Shown: positions 18,321 through 27,650, counted from the first letter of the stretch. The stretch: DNA of 64,000 nucleotides from an uncultured Acetatifactor sp. (GCF_910585425.1 NZ_CAJUCP010000021.1:14745-78744); one strand, 5' to 3'. Notes: generated by a model not told the origin, from the sequence alone. Made by a program: numbers and translations.

Positions 18321-19184
18321 TCACCACATCCTCCGGTACTCCCCCGGCGCCACCCCCTCCACCTTCTTGAACACCCGGCTGAAGTACCCGGGCTCCGGGA
18401 TGCCCACCTCCCGGCCCACGGCCTCCACGGTGAGGTCCGAGAAGCGCAGCAGCCGCTTTGCGCGGGTGACCCGGAGCTGGTCCAGGTATCCCAGCACCGT
18501 GACGCCGAACTGCTCCCGGAAGGTGCGGGAGAGGTAGAATTTGTTGATATAGAACCGGCCTGCCAGTTGGTCCAAGGTGATATGCTCCTGATAGTGTTCC
18601 TCCAGATAGGATTTGACGTACTGGAGGGACTGCTTTTTCGAGGAGGTCTGGGAGCGGTTCTCCGGGTGCCAGCTCTGGGCCATGACACAGGTCAGGAGGC
18701 AGGTGATCTTCTCATTGATGCGCATGTCCCGGATATAGTCCTCCGAGCCCGCCAGGGCCAGGAGCTCGGTGAGCAGGCCGGAGAAAGCGGAGGTGCCGTC
18801 TCCCCCGGCAATCACAGGCCCGCCGCCCCTCTGGACATATTTTTCGTAGATTCCGCCCATACTGGAACCATAGAAATGAATCCATTTCAGTGACCACAGA
18901 TCGTCTTCGGACGAGCTCTGTGCATAGGGCTTCCTGCAATCGATGAAAGCGCAGTCTCCGGGCAGGAGGGGGTAGGTCTGGCCCTCGTAGACAAGCTTTC
19001 CTGAGCCTGCCGCCACCAGGAAGAACAGGAAAGAGCGCAGCCCCAGGCGGCTGTTGACATGGGGCTTCAGGGCGCGCAGCTCCCCGGCCTCCTGCAGGTA
19101 GAGGAGGTTGGCCTTGGCAAAGGGGGAGGCTGTGTATATGATGCGGTTGGACTGGACGGAAGTTCCCTGGAACATGTGATCCAT
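18321..19184 (-). CDS. AraC-family transcriptional regulator
   Basis: A 287-residue protein. An N-terminal cupin-like sensing domain (LPGDCAFIDCRKPYAQSS, SLKWIHFYG) is followed by the AraC DNA-binding domain: HITLDQLAGRFYINKFYLSR, then FGVTVLGYLDQLRVTRAKRL and GYFSRVFKKVEGVAPGEYRR. AGGAGG lies 6 nt before the chosen ATG; the frame is open upstream but has no ribosome site. It is divergent from gmd, so it may control the GDP-fucose genes, although AraC proteins of this type more often respond to sugars. Confidence 0.85.
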   Translation of the reverse strand: MDHMFQGTSVQSNRIIYTASPFAKANLLYLQEAGELRALKPHVNSRLGLRSFLFFLVAAGSGKLVYEGQTYPLLPGDCAFIDCRKPYAQSSSEDDLWSLKWIHFYGSSMGGIYEKYVQRGGGPVIAGGDGTSAFSGLLTELLALAGSEDYIRDMRINEKITCLLTCVMAQSWHPENRSQTSSKKQSLQYVKSYLEEHYQEHITLDQLAGRFYINKFYLSRTFREQFGVTVLGYLDQLRVTRAKRLLRFSDLTVEAVGREVGIPEPGYFSRVFKKVEGVAPGEYRRMW

Positions 19185-19277
19185 AGCTGTCCTCCTGTAA
19201 GCGGCTTCGTGACAGGGTGCCGAAAATAAGTCTATCACAAAAGTCAAGATTGTACAAGACTCCCGCAATATCCTGAA

Positions 19278-19306
19278 TTGTAAAGGCAGGGGATTTTCCA
19301 TATAAT
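19278..19306 (+). promoter_or_regulatory. Promoter of gmd
   Basis: TTGTAA (19278-19283), a 17-nt spacer and a perfect TATAAT (19301-19306) lie 66 nt before the gmd start, in the divergent region shared with the AraC gene. Confidence 0.65.
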
Positions 19307-19372
19307 AATGGGACAGACTGGGCGCAGGATACGGCGCCCTGAAAGCACAGACCCCGAAAGGAGCAGATAAAT

Positions 19373-20431
19373 ATGGGAAAGACAGCACTGATCACAGGCA
19401 TCACCGGACAGGACGGATCCTACCTGGCAGAGTTCCTCTTAGAGAAGGGCTATGCGGTGCACGGCATCATCCGCCGGGCCTCCCTGCCCAATACAGCCCG
19501 CATCGACCACCTGATCGCGGCCAGATCGATCACCCTCCACGAGGGCGATCTGTCGGATTCCTCCTCCCTGATTCGCGTCATCAATATCGTCCAGCCGGAC
19601 GAAATCTATAACCTGGCGGCCCAGAGCCATGTGCAGGTGAGCTTCGACGTGCCGGAGTATTCCGGGGACGTGGACGCCATCGGCGTGCTGCGCATTTTGG
19701 AGGCGGTGCGCATCCTGGGCCTGATCGGAAAGACGAAGATTTACCAGGCATCCACCTCCGAGCTCTACGGCAAGGTGGAGGAGGTGCCCCAGAGCGAGAC
19801 CACGCCCTTCCACCCCTACAGCCCTTACGCCGTGGCCAAGCAGTACGGCTTCTGGATCGTGAAGGAATACAGAGAGGCCTACGGCATGTTCGCCGCCAAC
19901 GGCATCCTGTTCAACCATGAGTCCGAGCGCCGTGGCGAGAACTTCGTCACCCGCAAGATCACTTTGGCCGCCGGCCGCATCGCCGAGGGGGTGCAGGACC
20001 ATCTGGAGCTGGGGAACCTGGAGTCCAAGAGGGACTGGGGTTATGCCAGGGACTATGTGGAATGCATGTGGCTGATGCTGCAGCAGGAGAAGCCGGAGGA
20101 CTTCGTCATCGCCACGGGCATCCAGCATACGGTGCGGGACTTCACGGAGAAGGCCTTCGCCGCCAACGGCATCACTATCCGCTGGGAGGGAAGCGGCCTG
20201 GAGGAGAAGGGGTATGACGTCGCCACAGGGAAGATGCTGGTCTGCGTGAATCCCCAGTGGTTCCGGCCCACGGATGTGGACAACCTGTTGGGCGACCCCA
20301 CCAAGGCGAGGACTGTGCTGGGATGGAATCCCCAGGCCACCAGCTATGAACGGCTGATAGAGATCATGGCAGAGCATGACAGGATTCTGGCCAGACGGGA
20401 GAAGGCCGTGTATATGGCAGGCTGCCGCTAG
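19373..20431 (+). CDS. gmd: GDP-mannose 4,6-dehydratase
   Basis: A 352-residue short-chain dehydrogenase with the N-terminal NAD(P) motif GITGQDGSYLAEFLLEKGY, GIIRRAS, the catalytic triad region STSELYGK with YSPYAVAKQYG (Tyr and Lys), and FNHESERRGENFVTRKI. It converts GDP-D-mannose to GDP-4-keto-6-deoxymannose in the cytoplasm. The enzyme for the next step, fcl, lies about 480 bp downstream, so the pair makes GDP-L-fucose, a donor for surface glycans. Its own promoter is visible. Confidence 0.95.
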   Translation: MGKTALITGITGQDGSYLAEFLLEKGYAVHGIIRRASLPNTARIDHLIAARSITLHEGDLSDSSSLIRVINIVQPDEIYNLAAQSHVQVSFDVPEYSGDVDAIGVLRILEAVRILGLIGKTKIYQASTSELYGKVEEVPQSETTPFHPYSPYAVAKQYGFWIVKEYREAYGMFAANGILFNHESERRGENFVTRKITLAAGRIAEGVQDHLELGNLESKRDWGYARDYVECMWLMLQQEKPEDFVIATGIQHTVRDFTEKAFAANGITIRWEGSGLEEKGYDVATGKMLVCVNPQWFRPTDVDNLLGDPTKARTVLGWNPQATSYERLIEIMAEHDRILARREKAVYMAGCR

Positions 20432-20598
20432 TGCACTGGTGCATGATTCCCGAGTGATCAGTGCTTGATGGCCGCACCAGGACAAGGCGGAGGACGACAA
20501 CGCAGCACTGGGGTGGACAGCGAGTGCTGATTGCTCAAGGATTCATGCATCGGGGCACATGCCGCGGCGGCCATATCGGAATTCGTGAAGGAAATCTT

Positions 20599-20808
20599 AT
20601 GAAAAAATTGACCAGGGATGAGATAAAGGAACGAGTGGAGAAAATCCGTCAGGGTCTTGGCGATGACGATGAGGTGAGCCTGTGGTTGGAAGAAATTTCA
20701 GCAAGTATCCCGAACTGCCAGGTCATCGGAACGATAATGGCCGGAAATGGCATCAGCGTGGATGAGATAGTAGACCGACTATACAGGCCGGATGTGATTT
20801 ATCTGTAA
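20599..20808 (+). CDS. Small hypothetical protein between gmd and fcl, 69 aa
   Basis: It starts MKKLTRDEIKERVEKIRQG with AAGGA 6 nt upstream, and is charged and helical in its N-terminal half, ending DRLYRPDVIYL. It contains no cysteine pair or membrane segment. It interrupts an otherwise functional gmd-fcl pair and its direction allows co-transcription. I do not recognise the family; it has no obvious link to sugar-nucleotide synthesis. The 168 bp before it hold no gene. Confidence 0.5.
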   Translation: MKKLTRDEIKERVEKIRQGLGDDDEVSLWLEEISASIPNCQVIGTIMAGNGISVDEIVDRLYRPDVIYL

Positions 20809-20909
20809 TATTACCAAAACGATTTTCCAACTGAGAATGATTGTCTAAGCGGAAACTTTTTTGAAAAAGAAGATGTAAGAAGAGTAAGACATTAGAACAG
20901 AAAGGCATT

Positions 20910-21854
20910 ATGATGGAAAAAAACGCGAAAATCTACGTGGCCGGGCACCGGGGCATGGTGGGCTCCGCCATCCTCCGGGAGCTGCGGCGCCAGGGCTACG
21001 AAAATATCATCACGCGCACCCACAGTGAGCTGGATTTGTGCCGCCAGCAGCAGGTGGAGGACTTCTTCGCCGCGGAAAAGCCGGAGTACGTGTTCCTGGC
21101 GGCGGCGAAAGTGGGGGGCATCGTGGCCAACCAGGAGGCTTTGGCGGACTTCATGTGGTTCAACATGACCCTGGAGATGAACGTCATCCACAGCGCCTGG
21201 CAGAACGGCTGCAAAAAACTGGAATTCCTGGGCTCCTCCTGCATCTATCCCCGGATGGCCCCCCAGCCCATGCCGGAGAGCTGCCTGCTGACAAGCGAGC
21301 TCGAGAAGACCAACGAGGCCTATGCCCTGGCCAAGATTTCCGGGCTGAAATACTGCGAGTTCCTGAACCGCCAGTACGGGACGGACTACATCTCTGTCAT
21401 GCCAACGAATTTATACGGCCCTAATGACAACTACCATCCCACCCACAGCCATGTGCTGCCCGCGCTGATAAGGCGGTTCCACGAGGCAAAGGAGCAGGGG
21501 CTTCCATACGTCACCTGCTGGGGGGACGGCTCGCCCCTGCGGGAATTCCTCTACGTGGACGACCTGGCCAACCTGTGCGTGTTCCTCATGAACCATTACA
21601 GCGGCAACGAGACCGTCAACGCGGGCACGGGCAAGGAGTTGACCATCAGGGAGCTCACGGAGCTGGTGGCGAAGGTCATCGGCTACGCCGGGGAGATCCG
21701 GTGGGACGCCAGCAAGCCAAACGGCACCCCCAGAAAGCTCCTGGACGTGTCCAAGGCCACGGGGTTAGGCTGGACTTACCGCACGGAGCTGGAGGAGGGC
21801 ATCCGGCTGTCCTATGAGGACTTCCTGAGCAATCCCATGCGGGCGGAGCGATAG
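20910..21854 (+). CDS. fcl: GDP-L-fucose synthase
   Basis: A 314-residue SDR enzyme. The NADP motif is VAGHRGMVGSAILRELRRQG, the catalytic Ser lies in LGSSCIYPRMAPQPMPE, and the Tyr and Lys lie in NEAYALAKISGLKYCE. PTNLYGPNDNYHPTHSHVLP and WGDGSPLREFLYVDDLA are diagnostic. It epimerises and reduces GDP-4-keto-6-deoxymannose to GDP-L-fucose. The start could be 20910 or 20913; AAAGG at 20901-20905 suits either. Confidence 0.95.
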   Translation: MMEKNAKIYVAGHRGMVGSAILRELRRQGYENIITRTHSELDLCRQQQVEDFFAAEKPEYVFLAAAKVGGIVANQEALADFMWFNMTLEMNVIHSAWQNGCKKLEFLGSSCIYPRMAPQPMPESCLLTSELEKTNEAYALAKISGLKYCEFLNRQYGTDYISVMPTNLYGPNDNYHPTHSHVLPALIRRFHEAKEQGLPYVTCWGDGSPLREFLYVDDLANLCVFLMNHYSGNETVNAGTGKELTIRELTELVAKVIGYAGEIRWDASKPNGTPRKLLDVSKATGLGWTYRTELEEGIRLSYEDFLSNPMRAER

Positions 21855-21977
21855 TGCAACGGGCACGATGGCAGATACTTCTCATTCAAGCGGGTTTTTA
21901 TCCGGTTGCAGGACTTGACTTTCCGCCATAATTCAATTATCATAAATTCATAAAAAACGAATGTATGAGGAACCGCT

Positions 21978-23066
21978 ATGATTATTATGGACGTAAATCT
22001 CAACAATGTCTATAGCTTCGATGATTTCCGCATCAATTTCACCTATCCAAGAAAGCTGTCAGTCTCCCTGCTTGGAAGCGAAGCGCTGGAAGGAAGAGAG
22101 CGGTTCCGCTATAAAAAGGCGGTCATTCTGATGGGGGCCAACGCTGCCGGAAAGACCAGCCTGGGTAAAGCGCTGCTGAAAATCTTCAGTTCTATCAGGG
22201 AATCCAACGAAGCGATTCTAAGAGACTTGAACTCCGAGGACAGACCAGCAGAATTCCGGGTAGATTTTGTCAATGAGGGCTATGTCCTGCATCGCTTTTG
22301 TGGGGTTGTGGACGGTGAAAATGTCAGTATCCGATACTTATCGGCGGAAATAGGTGAGATGGATTCCTATGAGATGGCAGTGGAGAAACTGCAGGACAGG
22401 ACAGAAGAGATTGCAGGAAGCTTTAAGGTGCTTAGAAAAGCAGTTGGACAGATGGAATTCCGGTTCGCTTATCCTGAGATTGAGACATCCCTCAGGCTTG
22501 CGGATATCAAAGAGGCGGCCCTGCTGAAAACGCTCCGTGCTGTGATTGGAACGCTCGATCCGTCGCTGACGGATGTTTCTGTCGCCAGGGATCTCAAGGA
22601 TTCCTTTGTCATCCGCCGCCGTGGAAAAGAAATCATTATCCAGGAAGGGAAGCTGCTCAATCGAGAGCTTCTTTCCAGTGGGACCGCCGAAGGAATCGAT
22701 GTGGCTGTATTCCTGGCCTCGATGCTTTCCGGCAGGAACTCCTTTTACTACTGCGATGAGCACTTTTCCTACATTCAGAGCGATATTGAGAAGCGGATTT
22801 TTGGCCTGATGGCAGAAAGGCTTGGAAAGAACGAACAGCTTATTTTTACGACACACAATACTGACATGCTCAATCTGAACCTTCCCAAGCACGCTTTCGC
22901 TTTTCTGAAGAAGGAAATCCAGGGCGGCGAGTATAAGGTGTCGGCGACATTCGCTTCAGATGTCTTGAAGAGGCATACGGATTCCGTGAAGTGCGCTATG
23001 GAGAATGACATGTTCGGTTCTCTGCCGGACGATTCCCTCCTGGATGATTTGGAGGTGGATGAGTGA
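21978..23066 (+). CDS. OLD/SMC-like AAA ATPase of a two-gene defence-type module
   Basis: A 362-residue ABC-type ATPase. Walker A is ILMGANAAGKTSLGKALL, the signature-like region is LLSSGTAEGIDVAVFLASML, Walker B lies at NSFYYCDEHFS, and the H-switch is LIFTTHNTDML. This is the AAA_15/AAA_21 class found with TOPRIM-type partners in phage-defence pairs. The next gene overlaps its stop by one base and encodes a TOPRIM-like fragment. Module type (OLD-like or PARIS-like) is inferred from domain pairing only. Confidence 0.7.
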   Translation: MIIMDVNLNNVYSFDDFRINFTYPRKLSVSLLGSEALEGRERFRYKKAVILMGANAAGKTSLGKALLKIFSSIRESNEAILRDLNSEDRPAEFRVDFVNEGYVLHRFCGVVDGENVSIRYLSAEIGEMDSYEMAVEKLQDRTEEIAGSFKVLRKAVGQMEFRFAYPEIETSLRLADIKEAALLKTLRAVIGTLDPSLTDVSVARDLKDSFVIRRRGKEIIIQEGKLLNRELLSSGTAEGIDVAVFLASMLSGRNSFYYCDEHFSYIQSDIEKRIFGLMAERLGKNEQLIFTTHNTDMLNLNLPKHAFAFLKKEIQGGEYKVSATFASDVLKRHTDSVKCAMENDMFGSLPDDSLLDDLEVDE

Positions 23067-23461
23067 TGGATAACAGGCGGTTCTATTACCTGGCTGAGGG
23101 GGAGTGCGAGGAAAAGCTTCTAAAGGCATTAAAGGTGAAGCCTGCGCTGATTCATCCCGGAAAGGTAGAAAGCTTCAATGTGATACAGAGAACGCTGAAA
23201 CCCAATAAATTGATGGGCTTCCAGCCCGGAAGCAGTGTTGTGCTTGTCTTTGACACAGATAAGGAAGAAACGGCGATATTGAAAAAGAATGTAGAACTGT
23301 TAAAGTCGCTGAGCTTTCGCGTTGAAGTGATAACCATAGCGCAGGTTCTGAACTTTGAGGATGAGATTGAATATTGTACGGATGTGGGTAAAGCGCAGGA
23401 GTTTACAAGAAGCGAGAACGTCAGCGAATTCAAAAGCGCATGTCCCCCATTTTCTCCTTGA
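23066..23461 (+). pseudogene. TOPRIM-like partner of the ATPase, C-terminally truncated
   Basis: It begins MDNRRFYYLAEGECEEKLLK, where the Glu in EGECEE fits TOPRIM motif 1, followed by SSVVLVFDTDKEE with the DxD motif. It keeps only 131 residues; similar partner proteins are normally about 200 or more. The last residues KSACPPFSP look unrelated to the domain. The stop codon lies inside the -35 box of the proS promoter, which points to a deletion junction just before it. A GGAGGTGG site precedes the ATG. It is probably non-functional. Confidence 0.6.
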
Positions 23462-23487
23462 CAAACCCCCATTTCCTGCACTATAAT
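23458..23487 (+). promoter_or_regulatory. Promoter of the proS T-box transcript
   Basis: A perfect TTGACA (23458-23463), an 18-nt spacer and a perfect TATAAT (23482-23487). The TGA of the upstream truncated gene is part of this -35 box. Confidence 0.8.
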
Positions 23488-23493
23488 CCTATC

Positions 23494-23796
23494 CATATAG
23501 AGTGGCTGTGAAGAGGGATAGTACAGCTTTCGGAAGCATTCCAGAGAGAGGGCGTGGCATGTCCAATCCGCATTGCGGAGGGCGGTGAAGGCATGCGGCT
23601 GGGAGGCCCTTATGCGGAGGAGCTGGAACCTGCCTCGGAGCTCCGCGCGAGGCCTGTGGGAGGACAAAAAGCCCGCAGCAGGCGAAAGCGCGGCGCAGGC
23701 CTGCGTTAAGGGCATGAGAGATGGGCGCATTCGCGTCAATTAGGGTGGTACCGCCGGATTTTCGGTCCCTTGTGGGATGGAAGTCCGGCGTTTTTT
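23494..23796 (+). promoter_or_regulatory. T-box leader controlling proS
   Basis: The canonical T-box sequence AGGGTGGTACCGCC lies at 23742-23755. It is followed by a terminator whose stem CCGCCGGATT...AAGTCCGGCG ends at 23790 with six T. Upstream is a long structured Stem I region. In such leaders uncharged tRNA pairs with the specifier codon and the T-box, preventing termination. Because the next gene is proline--tRNA ligase, the sensed tRNA should be tRNA-Pro. I could not place the specifier codon with certainty. Confidence 0.92.
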
Positions 23797-23950
23797 ATGC
23801 GACAACATCCCAGGCAGCGTGAAAATTCGCTGCGGAACTGGAAAACAGCATCTGCCCGGATCAGTGCCCATAGGATGAACGGACGCATGTCCTTGCGGCC
23901 GGAAACCCTGTGCAGTAACTGGTACTGACAGGGCAGCTGCGGAACTGGTA

Positions 23951-23974
23951 CAATAGAAAGCAGGCTTTCTATTG
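23951..23974. repeat. 24-bp palindrome just before the proS ribosome site
   Basis: CAATAGAAAGC (23951-23961) and GCTTTCTATTG (23964-23974) form a nearly continuous palindrome 9 nt before AGGAGG. It could be a second control point or a processing site below the T-box terminator. Confidence 0.45.
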
Positions 23975-23997
23975 TCATGAATCAGGAGGAAAGAAAA

Positions 23998-25431
23998 ATG
24001 GCAGACAAGAAAATGGTAGAAGAGATCACATCCATGGACGTGGATTTCGCCCAGTGGTACACGGATGTGGTAAAGAAAGCGGAGCTGATCGACTACACCT
24101 CCGTAAAGGGATGCATGGTGATCAAGCCCGCGGGCTATGCTATCTGGGAGCTGATCCAGAGGCAGCTTGACGAGCGCTTCAAGGCCGCAGGGGTGGAGAA
24201 CGTCTACCTCCCCATGTTCATCCCGGAGTCCCTGCTGCAAAAAGAAAAAGACCACGTAGAGGGCTTCGCCCCGGAGGTGGCCTGGGTGACCCACGGCGGC
24301 TTGCAGCCCCTCCAGGAGCGGCTCTGCGTGCGCCCCACCTCGGAGACCCTGTTCTGCGATTTCTATAAAAACGACGTCCACTCCTACCGTGACCTCCCCA
24401 GGGTCTACAACCAGTGGTGCTCGGTGGTGCGCTGGGAGAAGGAGACCCGGCCCTTCCTGCGCTCCCGGGAATTCCTCTGGCAGGAGGGCCATACCGCCCA
24501 TGCCACGGAGGAAGAGGCACAGGAGAGGACCATCCGGATGCTGAACGTGTACGCGGACTTCTGCGAGGAGGTGCTCGCCATACCGGTGATAAAAGGGCGC
24601 AAGACCGATAAGGAGAAATTCGCCGGAGCCGTCGCCACCTACACCATCGAGGCCCTGATGCACGATGGCAAGGCCCTGCAGTCCGGCACCAGCCACAACT
24701 TCGGGGACGGCTTCGCCAAAGCCTTCGGCATCCAGTTCGCGGACAAGGACAACACATTGAAATACGTCCATCAGACCTCCTGGGGATTGAGCACCCGTCT
24801 GATTGGCGGCATCATCATGGTGCACGGCGACAACGAGGGCCTGGTGATGCCGCCTAAGGTAGCTCCCGTGCAGGTGTGCATCGTGCCCATCCAGCAGAAG
24901 AAGGAAGGGGTGTTGGAGAAAGCCTACGAGCTCCGGGACAGGCTGAAGGGCGGCTTCCGGGTGAAGGTGGACGACACGGACAAGAGCCCTGGCTGGAAGT
25001 TCGCGGAGGCGGAGATGCGCGGCTACCCTGTCCGTATCGAGATCGGCCCCAAGGACATAGAGGCCGGAAAGTGCGTCCTCGTCCGCAGGGACACCCGTGA
25101 GAAGATTGAGGTGAGCTTAGACGAGCTGGAGGCAGAGGTGGGCGGACTGCTGGACACCATTCAGCGGGAGATGCTGGAGCGCGCCAGGGCCCATCGGGAG
25201 GAGAACACCTTCACGGCCGTGGGCATGGAGGAGTTCGAGAAGATATTCAACGAGAGATCTGGCTTCGTCAAGGCCATGTGGTGCGGGGACGAGGCGTGTG
25301 AGAACGTAATCAAGGAAAAGCTCAGCGTCACCAGCCGCTGCATGCCCTTCGAACAGGAGCATATCGCGGACACCTGCGTGTGCTGCGGCAGGCCCGCCAG
25401 GAAGATGGTGTACTGGGGCAGGGCTTATTAA
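23998..25431 (+). CDS. proS: Proline--tRNA ligase (short, archaeal/eukaryote-like form)
   Basis: 477 residues. Class II motifs are visible: VYLPMFIPESLLQKEKDH, the LCVRPTSETLFCDFYKN region, WEKETRPFLRSREFLWQEGH (motif 2), and HQTSWGLSTRLIGGIIMVHG (motif 3). The anticodon-binding domain follows, then the C-terminal zinc-binding extension CVCCGRPARKMVYWGRAY, where Tyr is the terminal residue as in ProS type 3. The editing INS domain of the bacterial long form is absent. AGGAGG lies 8 nt before the chosen ATG. Regulated by the T-box. Confidence 0.95.
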   Translation: MADKKMVEEITSMDVDFAQWYTDVVKKAELIDYTSVKGCMVIKPAGYAIWELIQRQLDERFKAAGVENVYLPMFIPESLLQKEKDHVEGFAPEVAWVTHGGLQPLQERLCVRPTSETLFCDFYKNDVHSYRDLPRVYNQWCSVVRWEKETRPFLRSREFLWQEGHTAHATEEEAQERTIRMLNVYADFCEEVLAIPVIKGRKTDKEKFAGAVATYTIEALMHDGKALQSGTSHNFGDGFAKAFGIQFADKDNTLKYVHQTSWGLSTRLIGGIIMVHGDNEGLVMPPKVAPVQVCIVPIQQKKEGVLEKAYELRDRLKGGFRVKVDDTDKSPGWKFAEAEMRGYPVRIEIGPKDIEAGKCVLVRRDTREKIEVSLDELEAEVGGLLDTIQREMLERARAHREENTFTAVGMEEFEKIFNERSGFVKAMWCGDEACENVIKEKLSVTSRCMPFEQEHIADTCVCCGRPARKMVYWGRAY

Positions 25432-25614
25432 ATGCCAGGACCGGGGCGCGGATGCCGGAGCCCCATCGCCCATGCGCAGCCTCGTAATCTGTGTACGCCG
25501 GAAGCCATGGCGGCGCGGACATAAAAGCCATGGCTGCATATCCGGGCGGATGGGAACAGGTCCGGCGAGCGCCGCCATATTGATTCAGGAGAGGATTGAG
25601 GAGAGAAAGAGAAT

Positions 25615-26487
25615 ATGAAAAATGAGACCTACAAAATAGAACTGCCCGGTTCCCAGCCCTGTGCGAAGCTGGTCACCTACATCCAGGACGATTCCGCGGA
25701 GATCGGCATCGCGACCAGGCCTCTGGTGCTGGTCTGCCCCGGCGGCGGATACGCCATGACCTCGGACCGGGAGGCGGAGCCGCTGGCCCTGCAGTTCCTG
25801 GCCATGGGATACCACGCGGCCGTGCTGCGCTATTCCGTGGCACCCGCGGTGTTCCCCATGGCCCTGTGCGAGCTGGCCTGGAGCGTGGGCCTGGTCAGGG
25901 AGCATGCAGCGGAGTGGCATGTGAACCCTGAGCAGATCATCGTGCTGGGCTGCTCCGCCGGAGGCCACCTGGTGGCGTCTCTGGGCGTGTTCTGGAACAG
26001 GGATTTCCTGGCGAAGGCATTGGGCGCGGAGGGAGGCGACCGCAGGCATTGGAGGCCCGACGGCCTGATCCTGTGCTATCCTGTCATCACCTCCGGCGAA
26101 TACGCCCACAGAGGCTCCTTCGAGAATCTGATCGGGGACAGCGAGGCGGAGATCTCCGCGCTGCTGGGGGCGCCTGCGGTGGAGGCGCTGTCTTTGGAGA
26201 ACCAGGTGAGCGGCGACACGCCTCCCACATTCCTCTGGCACACCTATACGGACGACTGTGTGCCGGTGGAGAATTCGGTGATGTTCGTAAACGGGATGTG
26301 CCGGGCAAAAGTGCCCTCGGAGCTCCATGTGTACCCTGTGGGAGGCCACGGGCTGTCCCTTGCCAACCAGCTCACCCAGGGACAGGGGGGCACTGCCATC
26401 CAGGAGGAGTGCGCTTCCTGGATTGCCCTGGCCCATACCTGGATCGAGGCGCAATATGGCATAAGAACGGCTGAGGCCTCCGCTTAA
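25615..26487 (+). CDS. Alpha/beta-hydrolase (acetylesterase-like)
   Basis: 290 residues. CPGGGYAMTSDREAEPLA carries the HGGG-like oxyanion motif in CPGGGY form. The nucleophile Ser lies in VLGCSAGGHLVASLG. The catalytic Asp region is FLWHTYTDDCVPVENS and the His lies in YPVGGHGLSLAN. No signal peptide, so cytoplasmic. It resembles xylan/acetyl esterases acting on imported acetylated sugars. About 180 bp separate it from proS, with repeated GCCATGG words but no gene. Confidence 0.85.
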   Translation: MKNETYKIELPGSQPCAKLVTYIQDDSAEIGIATRPLVLVCPGGGYAMTSDREAEPLALQFLAMGYHAAVLRYSVAPAVFPMALCELAWSVGLVREHAAEWHVNPEQIIVLGCSAGGHLVASLGVFWNRDFLAKALGAEGGDRRHWRPDGLILCYPVITSGEYAHRGSFENLIGDSEAEISALLGAPAVEALSLENQVSGDTPPTFLWHTYTDDCVPVENSVMFVNGMCRAKVPSELHVYPVGGHGLSLANQLTQGQGGTAIQEECASWIALAHTWIEAQYGIRTAEASA

Positions 26488-26539
26488 GGCGCATTTTTGG
26501 AAGCAGGACAGAGCTTCGCAGCCGTGGGAAGGAATCTGG

Positions 26540-27649
26540 ATGAACTATGTGGTATTGGATCTGGAATGGAACCAGGCGAACGGGATCACGGAACACGAGG
26601 TGCCTGCCATTCCCTTTGAAATCATAGAGATCGGCGCGGTGAAGCTGCACACCGTCCCCTGCGGACAGCCGGGCGATGGCGGCAGCCCTGCCGGGGACGG
26701 GAATTCCGGCAGCGGCGGAGGACCTGTAAAGGACCGGAGTACGAAGAAAGAAGACGGAGGCGTAGGCAACGGCGCGTTCCTTATAGAAAGGGCAGGAGAA
26801 TTCAACCAGCTCATCAGGCCGTCTGTGTACCATGAGATGAATCAGGCCACCGGCCGCCTGATTCATCTGCGGATGAAGGAGCTGAAGAAAGGCCGGCCCT
26901 TTCCCGAGGTGGCGGAGGCGTTCTTTGCCTGGTGCGGGGAGGAGGAGTACCGCTTCTGCAGCTGGGGCAGCGCGGATCTGACGGAGCTGCAGCGGAACAT
27001 GGAGCACTATCACATGGAGCCACTGGCGGACGGCCCCCTGGCCTACCTGGACGTGCAGAAGCTGTTCAGCATCGCCTATGAGGACGGGAAGAGCAGGAAA
27101 TCCCTGGAATACGCTGTGGACTTCCTGGAGCTGGAGAAGGACATCCCCTTCCACAGGGCCTTTGCCGACGCCCATTACACGGCGAAGATCCTGGCCAGGA
27201 TTCTGGCGGAGAAGCCCGCGGCGCTGCGGAACCTCTCCTACGATGTGTTCCACCCGCCGAAGGACAGGAAATCCGAGCTGAAGGTACAGTTCGACAATTA
27301 CGCAAAATACATTTCCAGGGAATTCGACACCAAGGAGGAGGCTCTGGAGGACAGGGAGGTGGCGTCCAGCAAATGCTACCTCTGCCGCAGGAACCTGCGC
27401 AAGAAGATCCGCTGGTTCTCGCCGGGCGGAAAGCATTACGTCTGCCTGGCCTACTGCGAGAAGCACGGCTACCTGAAGGGGAAGATCAGGATCCGGAAAT
27501 CCCCCGCCGGGAAGGTCTATGTGGTAAAGACTACGAAGCTGATTTCAGACCAGGACGCGGAGGCGCTGAAGGCCCGCAGGGAGCGTGCAAGCGATATGCA
27601 CAGGAAGCGGGTCCGCAGGAAGAGCCGCGGGACAAAGGAGAGGCCATGA
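26540..27649 (+). CDS. DEDDh 3'-5' exonuclease with low-complexity insert and zinc-ribbon-like tail
   Basis: It begins MNYVVLDLEWN (Asp and Glu of ExoI motif), continues with FCSWGSADLTELQRN (motif II) and HRAFADAHYTAKILARI (motif III, His and Asp). This is the ERI-1/KapD-like exonuclease family. An insert of about 30 residues, rich in Gly/Ser/Asp (about residues 51-77), splits the early part of the fold. The C-terminal third adds CYLCRRNLRK and a second Cys region followed by a basic tail, which suggests nucleic acid binding. It ends 1 bp from the convergent carboxypeptidase gene. Confidence 0.82.
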   Translation: MNYVVLDLEWNQANGITEHEVPAIPFEIIEIGAVKLHTVPCGQPGDGGSPAGDGNSGSGGGPVKDRSTKKEDGGVGNGAFLIERAGEFNQLIRPSVYHEMNQATGRLIHLRMKELKKGRPFPEVAEAFFAWCGEEEYRFCSWGSADLTELQRNMEHYHMEPLADGPLAYLDVQKLFSIAYEDGKSRKSLEYAVDFLELEKDIPFHRAFADAHYTAKILARILAEKPAALRNLSYDVFHPPKDRKSELKVQFDNYAKYISREFDTKEEALEDREVASSKCYLCRRNLRKKIRWFSPGGKHYVCLAYCEKHGYLKGKIRIRKSPAGKVYVVKTTKLISDQDAEALKARRERASDMHRKRVRRKSRGTKERP

Positions 27650-27650
27650 C

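Noticed and set aside
19439..20500. Long minus-strand open frame of about 353 codons opposite gmd
   Set aside because: It mirrors the G+C-rich gmd gene, has no ribosome site and shows His/Leu/Gly-rich composition typical of antisense shadows.
23498..23760. Protein-coding gene between the TOPRIM fragment and proS
   Set aside because: The open frames there are explained by the T-box leader with its conserved AGGGTGG motif and terminator.
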